Below are positions 1 to 8,018 of a DNA stretch of 18,177 nt, piece after piece; the first letter of the stretch is position 1, and each line of letters starts with the position of its first letter. Source of the stretch: an uncultured Muribaculaceae bacterium. GTDB taxonomy: Bacteria > Bacteroidota > Bacteroidia > Bacteroidales > Muribaculaceae. The notes under the pieces are model-generated. The model was not told where the DNA came from and searched no databases. It saw nothing but the letters and a program-made list of their open reading frames with translations. The DNA lies in the NCBI GenBank assembly GCA_934590135.1, contig CAKTOT010000041.1, forward strand, positions 1 through 18,177, in the 5' to 3' direction. The translations under genes were made by a program, and so were the position numbers.

Positions 1-682
1 GTGTATAATACACCGTAGTGGTCAAGTTGTTCAACCGAAGTCCCGAAACCTCCGCAGCAGCCAACCGATCCAAGCGGACGACAACACTGTCATTGCCGAC
101 CACGGGAAGCATTGCCGCAAGTTCAAAGTCCTGTAACCTAATATGCTTGGCATTAAATCGGTCGGACGTATACGGCGCATTGAGCACATCGTAGCTCATT
201 TCGCCATGGCGTATATCCACACTTCCGATAGACAATTGAATGCGACTCGGGGGCTTCTGCTTTTGCTTGGGTTTCAAGCGTTTGATGATACCGGCAATAT
301 TAAGCGGAGACTTATCTGTCGGTTTATATATATGGGCCTTCAAGCCGTCTATAGCGGCATAGTCTACCGCTATGCGCCCCGTGCTTAGAAAATATGACAG
401 CTCGAAACGTGCATCTAAATCTTTAATTTCAAGCGCTTTTTTTCCGAAGTCGTCGTCTACCGAAACATCTTCAATGGATATCGTATTGAATGGTTCGAAA
501 TGTACCGCGCCCACCGACACTTCCGTACCCAAAAGCCGCGTAAGTTCGACTTCGGCGGCATGGCGCAGCCTTTCCTGTGCCCACGGTGCCGACATTGCCA
601 TATATAGGCCTATCGGCACCACCACACCAAGCAGTATGGCGGCGACAATCACCGCGCGTATTATTCTATATGCACGAACCAT
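1..682 (-). CDS. tamB: TamB-like translocation/assembly protein, N-terminal part (cut by window edge)
   Basis: Only the first 227 codons are present; the frame is open to base 1, so the rest lies outside the window. The protein begins MVRAYRIIRAVIVAAILLG, an N-terminal membrane anchor (about residues 7-27), followed by an AsmA/TamB-like start: a short amphipathic stretch (APWAQERLRHAAEVELTRLL, about 33-52), then beta-rich segments with phrases such as GTEVSVGAVHF and FNTISIEDVSV. TamB-family proteins are long beta-helical bridges between inner and outer membrane that help move lipids or assemble outer-membrane proteins; the Bacteroidota forms are usually well over 1000 residues. The ATG at 682 sits 20 bases behind a plausible promoter. 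It follows other envelope genes on the same strand, but a 192-base gap and its own promoter suggest separate transcription. An AsmA-like protein of another subfamily is the main alternative, because the diagnostic C-terminal domain is not in the window. Confidence 0.75.
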   Translation of the reverse strand, partial: MVRAYRIIRAVIVAAILLGVVVPIGLYMAMSAPWAQERLRHAAEVELTRLLGTEVSVGAVHFEPFNTISIEDVSVDDDFGKKALEIKDLDARFELSYFLSTGRIAVDYAAIDGLKAHIYKPTDKSPLNIAGIIKRLKPKQKQKPPSRIQLSIGSVDIRHGEMSYDVLNAPYTSDRFNAKHIRLQDFELAAMLPVVGNDSVVVRLDRLAAAEVSGLRLNNLTTTVYYT

Positions 683-702
683 TGTCTGTTGATATTATTA
701 TA

Positions 703-720
703 CGAAGTTACGCATTTTTT
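703..720 (-). promoter_or_regulatory. Likely promoter of the TamB-like gene
   Basis: Read on the minus strand, an A-tract is followed by TGCG and then TAACTTCG, one base off the Bacteroidota -7 consensus TAnnTTTG. The box lies 20 bases upstream of the ATG at 682. The same A-tract plus TGCG context precedes the -7 boxes of pyrE and rpmH in this window, which raises confidence. I see no clear -33 TTTG. Confidence 0.55.
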
Positions 721-874
721 CGCTATTCCGAGCGGTTAAGCATTGACAATTACACCTTACGCAGCATTTTCTGACCGGTTTTTATCAAATAAATCATCGC
801 TTGCCATCGTCCGGACGTATTGTCCGATTTTATAGCGTACCGCCCTTAGCTTTTACGACGTGTTGATACATTCT

Positions 875-1918
875 TTAGAACTTGAGTTGCGAAAAACGAC
901 GCTTCCCTTTCAAGTAGTACTGAACCAGTATATTGACATGCGTATCAGTGCGTGTATCCAGTAGGTCGATTTCGGGATGTACAGTATAGTCCCGTCGCAT
1001 TCTCTTAAAGTCCCGATGTGCACGCAGCACCGCTCCGGCATTCTTGAAATCCAAGCCGGCAATAAATCTGCACCAAGCTATGGCATCAAGCATACGACGA
1101 CGGAACAATTTGCCTCGGCGTGTACCATCCGGCAAATTTTTATGCAACAGCAACAGGTTGTTGCGAAAGTTGAGATAGGTCTTTCGAGGATTGGACGCCG
1201 GCAGTGACCCTCCACCAAGATGGAACACGTGCGAAGTCGGCACTGCGACTATATCGTACCCGGCAAGGTGTACGCGCCAGCACAAGTCTATTTCCTCCAT
1301 GTGTGCAAAAAAACGTTCGTCAAGCCCTCCCACACGGGCGTACAATTCGGCACGTATGCACAAGGCGGCACCCGTAGCCCAAAATATTGGCATCTCTGAA
1401 TCGTACTGTCCTTTGTCCGGCTCGCAAGTACCGAATATGCGTCCGCGACAATACGGATAACCATTGCGGTCTATCATACCGCCGCAGGCACCGGCATACT
1501 CGAAGGCATCTCGCCGAGTGTCGCTCAAAATTTTGGGCTGCACGGCTCCCACCTCGGGGTGCGCATCAAGGTATTGCACCAACGGCGCCAACCATCCTGA
1601 TGGTGTACTGACGTCACTATTAAGCAGCACCGCGTACTCGTAATGTCCGCGCAGTGCATCTATGGCGCGATTATACCCGCCGGCATATCCGTAGTTTTCA
1701 TCGAAGTATATCGTGTCTACACGGCCTGCAAACTCTGTCTCAAGCAGCCGGCGCGACCCGTCAGTCGAGCCGTTATCCGCTACGATTACTCGGCCGAATG
1801 CGGCATCCGTTCCGGAGACTACATCGGGCAAGTAGCGCCGCAAAAGTGCTTCGCCGTTCCAGTTGAGGATGACGACCGCACATTTTGCACCTGTGGCGTT
1901 ATTTATCTTATTTGTCAT
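875..1918 (-). CDS. Family 2 glycosyltransferase (rhamnosyltransferase-like)
   Basis: The 347-residue GT-A fold enzyme shows the family 2 motif series: VVILNWNG (15-22), VIVADNGSTD (44-53), NYGYAGGYN (75-83), the metal/nucleotide-sugar site LLNSDV (98-103), then FWATGAALCIR and FFAHMEEIDLCWR, ending the domain with HLGGGSL. This arrangement is typical of WbbL/RfbF-like transferases that add sugars to lipopolysaccharide or other surface glycans from the cytoplasmic face; no transmembrane segment is visible. The frame is open 21 codons further upstream to 1981, but I chose the ATG at 1918. That ATG overlaps the stop of the acyltransferase gene as ATGA, and the protein motifs begin shortly after it. 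The overlap implies translational coupling with the lipid A-type acyltransferase, so a role in core or lipooligosaccharide glycosylation is a reasonable inference. The sugar donor and acceptor cannot be read from the sequence. Confidence 0.9.
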   Translation of the reverse strand: MTNKINNATGAKCAVVILNWNGEALLRRYLPDVVSGTDAAFGRVIVADNGSTDGSRRLLETEFAGRVDTIYFDENYGYAGGYNRAIDALRGHYEYAVLLNSDVSTPSGWLAPLVQYLDAHPEVGAVQPKILSDTRRDAFEYAGACGGMIDRNGYPYCRGRIFGTCEPDKGQYDSEMPIFWATGAALCIRAELYARVGGLDERFFAHMEEIDLCWRVHLAGYDIVAVPTSHVFHLGGGSLPASNPRKTYLNFRNNLLLLHKNLPDGTRRGKLFRRRMLDAIAWCRFIAGLDFKNAGAVLRAHRDFKRMRRDYTVHPEIDLLDTRTDTHVNILVQYYLKGKRRFSQLKF

Positions 1919-2850
1919 TTTTGTATATCTGTTTCGGGATGCCGACGATTGCGCTGCCAGCGGTTGTGCGACCACAACCATATCTGAGGTTGACGACTTA
2001 TCGTCTCTTCCAAAAGTTTGAAATATGTATCCGTGACTTCGCCCTCAGCGGTCTCGGCCACGTTATCTGTGATGGGACGTACCGTTATATGGTAGTGTCC
2101 CCTACTTTTCTTTGTCATATCCCAATACACTGCGGCCATACCAAGACGCCGTGCAAGTGTCTCCGTTCCGGTGATTACGCGCGTTTTTTGCCCGAGAAAT
2201 TCTATGATATGTTCCGGATCGCCATGACTTGGCTTCTGGTCGCTCATAAACCCGGTCAATGATAATCGGCCGTCTTTTCGGGATTGCAACAAGTGGCGAA
2301 GTGTCATCCTCTTAGGTATGGATACGGCGCCGAAGCGGCTGCGCACTTTCAGCATCAACTCATCCCACCTGCGACTGCGCAGCGGTCGATATATCTGGCC
2401 AAAGATAACCGTATCGGCAATATCGGACGGGAAGTCGCGCGTGATGCTCGGTGCCCATTCCCAATTGAACGTATGTGCAAAATATGCCACTACACTACGG
2501 CCATGCCTCAAATGGTCTTCGATAATATCCAAACCCTCGAAAGTCATCCGACCGGTGATAGTTTCTGTATCTACGTGCAACAACTTGATTGTTTCAACGA
2601 TATAATCCGCAAAATTCCGATAAAAGCCACGGATATTGCGCCGCAATGTGCGCCGATCCATATCCGGGAAAGCAGCACACATATTGGCACGTACCATACG
2701 ACGGCGATAGCGCAATATATGATATAGCATAACAAAAAGTACATCCGCCAAGACATACAATGCTCGAAGCGGCAAGTACGCCAAGCCTATTACAGGCACT
2801 ATGGCGACCGCCGTAAGCATATCAGTCATTATCTCTACGGGCTTTTTCAT
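1915..2850 (-). CDS. Lipid A biosynthesis acyltransferase (LpxL/HtrB family)
   Basis: This 311-residue member of the lysophospholipid acyltransferase family (LpxL/LpxM/HtrB, lipid A acylation at the inner membrane) has a hydrophobic N-terminal segment (about 12-45). Its HX4E catalytic motif is H126-T-F-N-W-E131, set in AHTFNWEW; many relatives have Gly where this protein has Phe128. The C-terminal WLWSHNRWQR (291-300) is typical of the family. Length is normal. The reaction would be transfer of a fatty acyl chain from acyl-ACP onto a lipid A precursor; which chain is not visible. The ATG at 2850 directly precedes a KK-containing signal-anchor; a second in-frame ATG lies seven codons in. Its stop overlaps the start of the glycosyltransferase (ATGA). 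mtaB lies 123 bases upstream on the same strand, and I see no consensus promoter in that gap, so the three genes may be cotranscribed. Confidence 0.92.
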   Translation of the reverse strand: MKKPVEIMTDMLTAVAIVPVIGLAYLPLRALYVLADVLFVMLYHILRYRRRMVRANMCAAFPDMDRRTLRRNIRGFYRNFADYIVETIKLLHVDTETITGRMTFEGLDIIEDHLRHGRSVVAYFAHTFNWEWAPSITRDFPSDIADTVIFGQIYRPLRSRRWDELMLKVRSRFGAVSIPKRMTLRHLLQSRKDGRLSLTGFMSDQKPSHGDPEHIIEFLGQKTRVITGTETLARRLGMAAVYWDMTKKSRGHYHITVRPITDNVAETAEGEVTDTYFKLLEETISRQPQIWLWSHNRWQRNRRHPETDIQK

Positions 2851-2973
2851 CTTATATATATGCGAGGTGTTTCTTTTTTTAATTAATGCGGGATATTTCC
2901 TCTTATATTCCTACCGAATGTTTTCTTCTCGTATTTCGCTAATATTACCGTCTGTTTTTGCTCTATTTATGAC

Positions 2974-4326
2974 TCAATGCTCCGATATTGTGCCTTCAAA
3001 TCCATATTCTTCGCTATCATGGACATCTTCAATTACGGCTTCCAATTTGACGGGTACAATCTTGTTGTCGTATTCGGCTGTAGCGCCGGGCACATGTACC
3101 TTAAGATAATTGTCCGTAAACCCACTCATGGCACGCCCGGCTCTTGGATGCTCCAACAGCACCGGACGTGTCATGCCTTGGAAGCGCGAGGCAAAAGCCA
3201 GCATTTTGTCGCGGCTCAGAGCCAACATCCGCTGCATACGCTCGTGCTGTAGCGCCGAGGGAACCGCATACGGGATTTCAAGGGCACGCGTACCGGGACG
3301 CTCGCTGTACGTAAACAAGTGCAAGCGCGAGATATCCAGCGATTTACAATAATTGTACGAGTCTTCAAAGAAGGCATCAGTCTCTCCCCTCATACCTACA
3401 ATCAAGTCCACGCCTATAAACGCATCCGGGATGGCACGCCGTATTCGTTCGATTTTTGCGGTAAAGAGTTCGGTGTCATAGTGACGACGCATCAACCGCA
3501 GCACATCGTTGCTGCCGCTCTGCAGCGGAATATGAAAGTGTGGCATAAAGCGCCGAGCCTCTCCGGCGCACCAATCAATAATATCATCCGTAATCAAATT
3601 TGGCTCGATGGAAGATATACGATAGCGGCTGATACCTTCGACCTTGTCAAGGGCTTTGGCCAAATCAAAGAAGGACTCGGATGTTCCATGGCCGAAGTCG
3701 CCGATATTGACTCCGGTAATCACAATTTCCTTAGCACCGGCGGCGGCGGCTATACGAGCCTGTTCTACGACCTGACCGACCGTACCCGAGCGCGATCGGC
3801 CACGAGCCTTGGGTATGGTGCAATAACTGCACCAATAGTTGCACCCATCTTGCACCTTAAGGAAGAATCGCGTCCGGTCTCCACGCGAACACGATGGCTC
3901 AAAGTCTCGTATCTGTGCCGTAGGCGTAATGTCGGCCTGGTGCATCTCGCGACTGCGCAGCCACTCTTCGGCACGGCTTACAACCCCGTGTTTCTTATCA
4001 TTACCTACCACGGCGGCCACGCCGTCCATAAGCGCTATATCCTCGCCGTGTAACTGGGCATAGCATCCCGTAACGATAATTGCTGCCTGGGGATAACGCC
4101 GATGCATCGACCTAATATATTGACGACATTTGCGATCGGCTGTTTCCGTGACCGAACAGCTGTTGACCACAATTATATCCGGGCTCTCACCACGACCGAT
4201 GGCGCGTATGCCGCGTTGCGACATCAAATCTTCTATGGTCGCCGTCTCGGCAAAATTGAGCTTACACCCGAATGTGTGGTACAATGCCGTGGCTTCGGTG
4301 ATATGTTTATGGTTGCTGTCGCACAT
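2974..4326 (-). CDS. mtaB: tRNA (ct6A/t6A37) methylthiotransferase MtaB
   Basis: The 450-residue radical SAM methylthiotransferase adds a methylthio group to threonylcarbamoyl-adenosine 37 of ANN-decoding tRNAs. The N-terminal UPF0004 domain carries three cluster cysteines: C21 in HTFGCKLN, C57 in NSCSVTET and C88 in VTGCYAQ. The radical SAM cluster motif is C162-NYW-C166-SY-C169. The C-terminal about 65 residues (TRPVLLEH to SEH) match a TRAM RNA-binding domain. The GCKLN phrase and overall length fit MtaB rather than MiaB or RimO. The frame extends three codons further to a TTG at 4335; I chose the ATG at 4326. An MBOAT gene ends 110 bases upstream. I see no consensus promoter in that AT-rich gap. 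Downstream is the lipid A-type acyltransferase gene. Confidence 0.95.
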   Translation of the reverse strand: MCDSNHKHITEATALYHTFGCKLNFAETATIEDLMSQRGIRAIGRGESPDIIVVNSCSVTETADRKCRQYIRSMHRRYPQAAIIVTGCYAQLHGEDIALMDGVAAVVGNDKKHGVVSRAEEWLRSREMHQADITPTAQIRDFEPSCSRGDRTRFFLKVQDGCNYWCSYCTIPKARGRSRSGTVGQVVEQARIAAAAGAKEIVITGVNIGDFGHGTSESFFDLAKALDKVEGISRYRISSIEPNLITDDIIDWCAGEARRFMPHFHIPLQSGSNDVLRLMRRHYDTELFTAKIERIRRAIPDAFIGVDLIVGMRGETDAFFEDSYNYCKSLDISRLHLFTYSERPGTRALEIPYAVPSALQHERMQRMLALSRDKMLAFASRFQGMTRPVLLEHPRAGRAMSGFTDNYLKVHVPGATAEYDNKIVPVKLEAVIEDVHDSEEYGFEGTISEH

Positions 4327-4436
4327 ATCGGTCAATATTTATGCTTTTATTTATGCTATTTTGAATATTCAACTTTTGATCATTTTCACTGCGACCATTC
4401 GTCCGAGGATATATGAATATTTCAACTTGGATATAC

Positions 4437-5927
4437 CTAAAAATTGAAGTATATGAATGGCGCGACATCTTCGCCTCTCAGCTGGAGAACGCATTGGACT
4501 ACCACAATAAAAACCAGCAGTTTGACTATCCAGGGCGAACGTACAAACCACATAGCGGCCTTGTCCCAGAAGGCGGTAGGAAGACAATGAGCAATTATAA
4601 TGACTGCCATTAGCAACAGCCACAGATAGCGTACCGAAACAAAGGGGATGATGTAATCCACCGACAAATCCGTGAAGGTGTGCCCGATGATGGCGCACGA
4701 ATCGCCAAAACTGTCGGCGCGGAAAAACACCCAAAGCAATGCCACGACGGTCATTGTCAACAGCCACGAAAGTGCTTTGACGCCCCAATTGTCACCAATC
4801 TTCTCAAGAAAAGGTCGGCAAGCCTTATGGATTGCCAGTCCGGCGCCATGCATTCCGCCCCAAAATACAAATTTCCATGACGCGCCATGCCACAAACCGC
4901 CGATAAGCATCGTGGCCATATTATTGATGTACGTCCTGCGCGGTCCCTTGCGGTTGCCGCCAAGCGGAATATACACATAATCGCGGAGCCATGTAGAGAG
5001 CGATATATGCCAACGCCGCCAAAAATCGGTAAGATTGCGCGACTTATACGGAAAGTTGAAGTTCTTTGCAAGCCTGAAGCCCATAATCAACGCTATACCT
5101 ATCGCCATATCGCTGTATCCCGAGAAGTCGCAATATATCTGCATTGTATACCCGATGATACCCATTAGACATTCGAAGCCGCTGTATCCGGGCACTCCCG
5201 TAGACGCATCTACACTGAATATCAAGTCGTTGTATTGTGCTATATAGTCGGCTATAATGGCTTTCTTGACCACCCCGAGTATTATGAGCCATAGTCCGAG
5301 GTATATCATCGGACGTGTCGCATGGCGGCTCTCACGTATCTGCGGCAAAAAGTAATCGGCCCTCACAATAGGTCCGGCTACAAGCGCGGGGAAAAACGAC
5401 AGGAAAAAGGCATACTCGAGCCATGTCTTGGTGGGCGCTACTCGTCCTTTGTAAACATCTACTATATAACTGATAGACTGAAAGGTGTAAAACGAAATAC
5501 CTACAGGCAGTATAATATCCATAGGCTCAAAGTTGCCGCCTACCATCTGTTGCCAATTCCACATAAAGAAGTTGGCATACTTAAAATAGCACAAGATGCC
5601 TAACGATGTGGTTACCGAAAGAACCACGCATAACCGACGACGCAAGCGCGACTGTAAGCGAACCAGCACGCGTGACATCGTCCAATCTATCAACGATGTA
5701 GCCACTAATAGAAAGACAAAAAATCCGCTACTTTTATAGTAAAAGAACAGCGAAAACGCCACAACAAAGCTCACCATCTGCCACAACCGGTCGCGCAACA
5801 TTGCAAAGACCGGTATGAAGACGATAAACAACGCCCAAAACACTCCGCTACTGAAGAGCATAGGCTCGCCCGGAGAATAGGTCAGCTGTTCTAATACGTT
5901 ATGGATTATTGTCGAAATATCTGCCAT
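4437..5927 (-). CDS. MBOAT family membrane O-acyltransferase (AlgI/PatA-like)
   Basis: This 496-residue multi-pass inner-membrane protein is of the MBOAT class, whose AlgI/PatA/DltB members carry acyl groups, usually acetyl, across the membrane to modify polysaccharides or peptidoglycan. Visible landmarks are VGISFYTFQSISYIVD (142-157), GPIVRADYFLPQI (185-197), the invariant-type segment DFWRRWHISLSTWLRDYVYI (301-320), and GGLWHGASWKFVFWGG (343-358) with the expected catalytic His347; His307 is the second conserved His. About ten hydrophobic segments are distributed along the chain. Length is normal for the AlgI family. It lies 41 bases behind an SGNH hydrolase gene, the usual partner that finishes transfer in the periplasm. 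The substrate glycan is not identifiable; exopolysaccharide, lipopolysaccharide and peptidoglycan are all possible. Confidence 0.93.
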   Translation of the reverse strand: MADISTIIHNVLEQLTYSPGEPMLFSSGVFWALFIVFIPVFAMLRDRLWQMVSFVVAFSLFFYYKSSGFFVFLLVATSLIDWTMSRVLVRLQSRLRRRLCVVLSVTTSLGILCYFKYANFFMWNWQQMVGGNFEPMDIILPVGISFYTFQSISYIVDVYKGRVAPTKTWLEYAFFLSFFPALVAGPIVRADYFLPQIRESRHATRPMIYLGLWLIILGVVKKAIIADYIAQYNDLIFSVDASTGVPGYSGFECLMGIIGYTMQIYCDFSGYSDMAIGIALIMGFRLAKNFNFPYKSRNLTDFWRRWHISLSTWLRDYVYIPLGGNRKGPRRTYINNMATMLIGGLWHGASWKFVFWGGMHGAGLAIHKACRPFLEKIGDNWGVKALSWLLTMTVVALLWVFFRADSFGDSCAIIGHTFTDLSVDYIIPFVSVRYLWLLLMAVIIIAHCLPTAFWDKAAMWFVRSPWIVKLLVFIVVVQCVLQLRGEDVAPFIYFNF

Positions 5928-5968
5928 TGTTCTTGTTGGACTGTCTTAACTTCCGGCTCTTAGGTTGG

Positions 5969-6772
5969 CTACTTCTGCGGTTGATGTACAAAAATTCGCT
6001 TGGGACGTCCGGTGGCGCTCTTAGGAAGTGCCATCTTTATGGGATGTGCACAATGTCGCGGCATCCAGCGTGCTACAGAGTCCATCCATTTGCCGGCTGA
6101 GGCGTGCGTGGGATGTGCTCCGTCCTTGGCTCTGTCAAAGTGCATACCTCGGCTCAAGAAGAATGACCCGGCAGGAACATTGGCGGCTATCAGGTCGTTG
6201 ATACCGGTATCGTCTTTCCAGTTGGGCGGACCAATCCATACAAAAGGTATCTTCCCGGCTTCCTTGACAATCTGCTTGACGTATTTATCTCGTTTGGATA
6301 CAATATCTCGCACAAACAATTCGTTGGCACCGAGGCATATAAAGATGTAATCGGGATGCAAACGCTGTATATATGAGGCCAATCGCCCGCTACGTCCCCA
6401 AATCTCGCTGGTGCTGCTGTACCATATCACCGAATACAAGGTATGGCCATTGGCCGAAGCATAGGCGGCCAAGCGCGGCGAAAGGCCTTCAAGCATCGAG
6501 TCGCCTATAAATAGTATGGTCTTGGGCATCGTGTCAGTCTTTACGGCTTTCGCCGCCGGTCGCGTATGAGTCACTCGAGCCGCCGCCCCGGACACGGAAG
6601 CAGCTTTTGCCTTGCCTTCCTTGGCCTTGGCATCGGCAGTCAGGGTGGGCACTATCTTGGAGGACTTGAGCGTATGTCCGCATATCTCGATGGGATCATA
6701 AACGGACAGCACTGCAAAAAATGCAAATGCCGTCACCAACAGCAGCCAAAGTCCTAAATAATTGCGTCGCAT
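5969..6772 (-). CDS. Membrane-anchored SGNH/GDSL hydrolase, partner of the MBOAT
   Basis: The 267-residue protein begins with an N-terminal anchor (about 7-25), then an Ala/Lys-rich low-complexity linker (about 45-80) that probably spans periplasmic space. The SGNH hydrolase domain follows: block I FIGDSMLEG with nucleophile Ser92, block III LGANE with Asn150 (Asn of the oxyanion hole), and block V DGAHPT with Asp217 and His220. Such proteins act as periplasmic acetyl transferases or esterases beside MBOAT carriers (compare PatB with PatA, AlgJ/AlgX with AlgI). The C-terminus is basic (KSATGRPKRIF). The gene sits between a lipoprotein gene (59 bases upstream) and the MBOAT gene (41 bases downstream), all minus strand, and is very likely cotranscribed with them. 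Whether it adds or removes acyl groups cannot be told from the sequence. Confidence 0.88.
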   Translation of the reverse strand: MRRNYLGLWLLLVTAFAFFAVLSVYDPIEICGHTLKSSKIVPTLTADAKAKEGKAKAASVSGAAARVTHTRPAAKAVKTDTMPKTILFIGDSMLEGLSPRLAAYASANGHTLYSVIWYSSTSEIWGRSGRLASYIQRLHPDYIFICLGANELFVRDIVSKRDKYVKQIVKEAGKIPFVWIGPPNWKDDTGINDLIAANVPAGSFFLSRGMHFDRAKDGAHPTHASAGKWMDSVARWMPRHCAHPIKMALPKSATGRPKRIFVHQPQK

Positions 6773-6831
6773 CGTTGTATGTTAATTGTTTAATATAATG
6801 CAATTTGCCATTGATTATACTTATCTCTTCA

Positions 6832-7347
6832 CTATCTGGCTATGACATAACTTACGCCCGGATTGTGGTAGACATTATAGCGCGTCAACCCATAACCCAA
6901 TCTGGCCGCATCGCCCGAAAGCGGAGAACCTTCATTGGCAAACACATCGTAAGTGCTCTTGCATTTGGGACATTTGGCTACAGCGGATTCCTTATCAATC
7001 TCGACACGTACATCGGCCTTGCCTTCGACGGGACAAGCCAAGTCATAAGCCTGCGGATTGCCGAAGACATCGGACACAAGTAACACGCCGCCATATCCGG
7101 TGAATGTGGTGGATGTATATGGGAAATCGGCCGGAACCTTGAGTGCACGTATAAATCGCCGCGACTGCATAGCGCCGGAAACACCGTAAGTAATCCAACC
7201 TCCGGGGTCGCTGAGCACTATCTGCACCGGTACGGCAGGCAGGCGCTTATTGTCCACGGTATCACATCCCGACATCAAAGTCGAGATGGCAACCGCACAC
7301 AACAATACCATCAGACTCTTTATGCAATGCGTCAGTCTCTTTCTCAT
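6832..7347 (-). CDS. Lipoprotein with a Rieske-like fold, iron ligands replaced
   Basis: The 171-residue product starts MRKRLTHCIKSLMVLLCAVA and has a signal peptide ending in a relaxed lipobox LMSG-C28, so it is a lipoprotein; acidic residues Asp29 and Asp32 follow the cysteine. The rest resembles the Bacteroidota family of Rieske-like lipoproteins: GYGGVLLVSDVFG (84-96), YDLACPVEG (101-109), AKCPKCKSTYDVF (124-136) and GSPLSGDAARL (140-150). In true Rieske proteins the cluster is bound by CxH and CxxH; here the pattern is C105-P-V and C126-P-K-C129, so both His ligands are absent. A 2Fe-2S Rieske cluster is therefore unlikely; a zinc site or a purely structural fold is possible. The frame continues upstream to a GTG at 7404, but the ATG at 7347 begins a proper signal peptide. 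It is the first gene of the probable lipoprotein-SGNH-MBOAT operon. Confidence 0.75.
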   Translation of the reverse strand: MRKRLTHCIKSLMVLLCAVAISTLMSGCDTVDNKRLPAVPVQIVLSDPGGWITYGVSGAMQSRRFIRALKVPADFPYTSTTFTGYGGVLLVSDVFGNPQAYDLACPVEGKADVRVEIDKESAVAKCPKCKSTYDVFANEGSPLSGDAARLGYGLTRYNVYHNPGVSYVIAR

Positions 7348-7428
7348 CTTTTTTACAGACAGTTTGTCTACAGCCTTATATTGCAATAAATCAGATTCGG
7401 CCACAATTACGTCATACGCAAACGATAA

Positions 7429-7454
7429 GCCGTCTTCGAAAAACGTTTGACGGC
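7429..7454 (-). terminator. Possible weak terminator behind the pyrE/SRPBCC pair
   Basis: A perfect 6-bp stem, GCCGTC with GACGGC, encloses a 14-base loop and on the minus strand is followed by TTATCGTTTG, a poor U-tract. It lies about 75 bases after the stop of the SRPBCC-like gene and 80 bases before the lipoprotein ATG, where a transcript end would be expected. Confidence 0.3.
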
Positions 7455-7527
7455 GAGGCCCGGGTGTATACCCCGCATACTGCCGGAGACAATCCCGGAC
7501 TCTATATCAACGCCCTGCTGCCGAGGC

Positions 7528-7959
7528 TTACCGCGCTTCATCTACGGAAGCCAGGCGTGCAATAAGCAGCCCGAATTGGTCTGCCGCCTGCTGTAAGTGA
7601 GGCGACACAAGCGGACGAAGCATCACCGGAATATCTATATCTATGGCAGTCTCTATTTCTGTGGCAGCATTGTCGTCCACACCTCTCAGACTGACATTTA
7701 TGGTCATAGGCAGCATCCCGCCGGCACCTAATACTATGCGTTCTGTCGTGCATTCATTCACTTCCATACGCACATTACCCACCTTGGGATTATTCACCAC
7801 AATAGCAGTCTTCTCGAAAGTCACCTGCCCTATACTCTTACGCTGCTCCTCGGGCAGTTTTTCCAGCATACCCTCCAGCGTCGAAAGGTCACTGAAACGT
7901 GCGACTATGGCTTCGGGCGAAGTCTCCACACGTATAGCTTTTCCTTTATATAATGCCAT
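7528..7959 (-). CDS. SRPBCC-like small protein behind pyrE
   Basis: The 143-residue soluble protein has no signal peptide. Features are a helix of acidic-rich sequence LEGMLEKLPEEQRKSIG (about 28-44), several beta strands (VTFEKTAIVV, VRMEVNECTTERIVLG, MTINVSLRGV, ATEIETAIDIDIP), and a long C-terminal helix (SPHLQQAADQFGLLIARLA). This order, with the long last helix, fits the SRPBCC/START-like fold (ligand-binding cavity proteins), and Bacteroidota homologues beside pyrE carry that annotation. No catalytic residue can be named and the ligand is unknown. The ATG at 7959 lies 59 bases behind the pyrE stop on the same strand, so the two are probably cotranscribed from the pyrE promoter. A regulatory or binding role linked to nucleotide metabolism would be pure inference from position. 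Confidence 0.75.
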   Translation of the reverse strand: MALYKGKAIRVETSPEAIVARFSDLSTLEGMLEKLPEEQRKSIGQVTFEKTAIVVNNPKVGNVRMEVNECTTERIVLGAGGMLPMTINVSLRGVDDNAATEIETAIDIDIPVMLRPLVSPHLQQAADQFGLLIARLASVDEAR

Positions 7960-8018
7960 AATTTATATTCTAAACGTTATTCTTTTCGATGAATCCAAGT
8001 CTACGACTCCGGCCTGAT

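Noticed and set aside
812..826. Hairpin CGGAC/GTCCG behind the glycosyltransferase gene
   Set aside because: A 5-bp stem with no T-tract on the minus strand; too weak to call a terminator.
1919..1981. 21-codon N-terminal extension of the glycosyltransferase
   Set aside because: It overlaps the acyltransferase coding sequence and has no family similarity; the ATGA overlap at 1918 is the better start.
4361..4372. Perfect 12-base palindrome TTGAATATTCAA upstream of mtaB
   Set aside because: A palindrome of this length is expected a few times by chance in 18 kb, especially in AT-rich gaps, and nothing else supports an operator.
4369..4788. 139-codon minus-strand frame overlapping the MBOAT gene end
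   Set aside because: It lies in another frame of the well-supported MBOAT gene and has no recognisable family.
7348..7404. 19-codon GTG-started extension of the lipoprotein
   Set aside because: It would bury the signal peptide behind a polar segment; the ATG at 7347 gives a normal lipoprotein signal.
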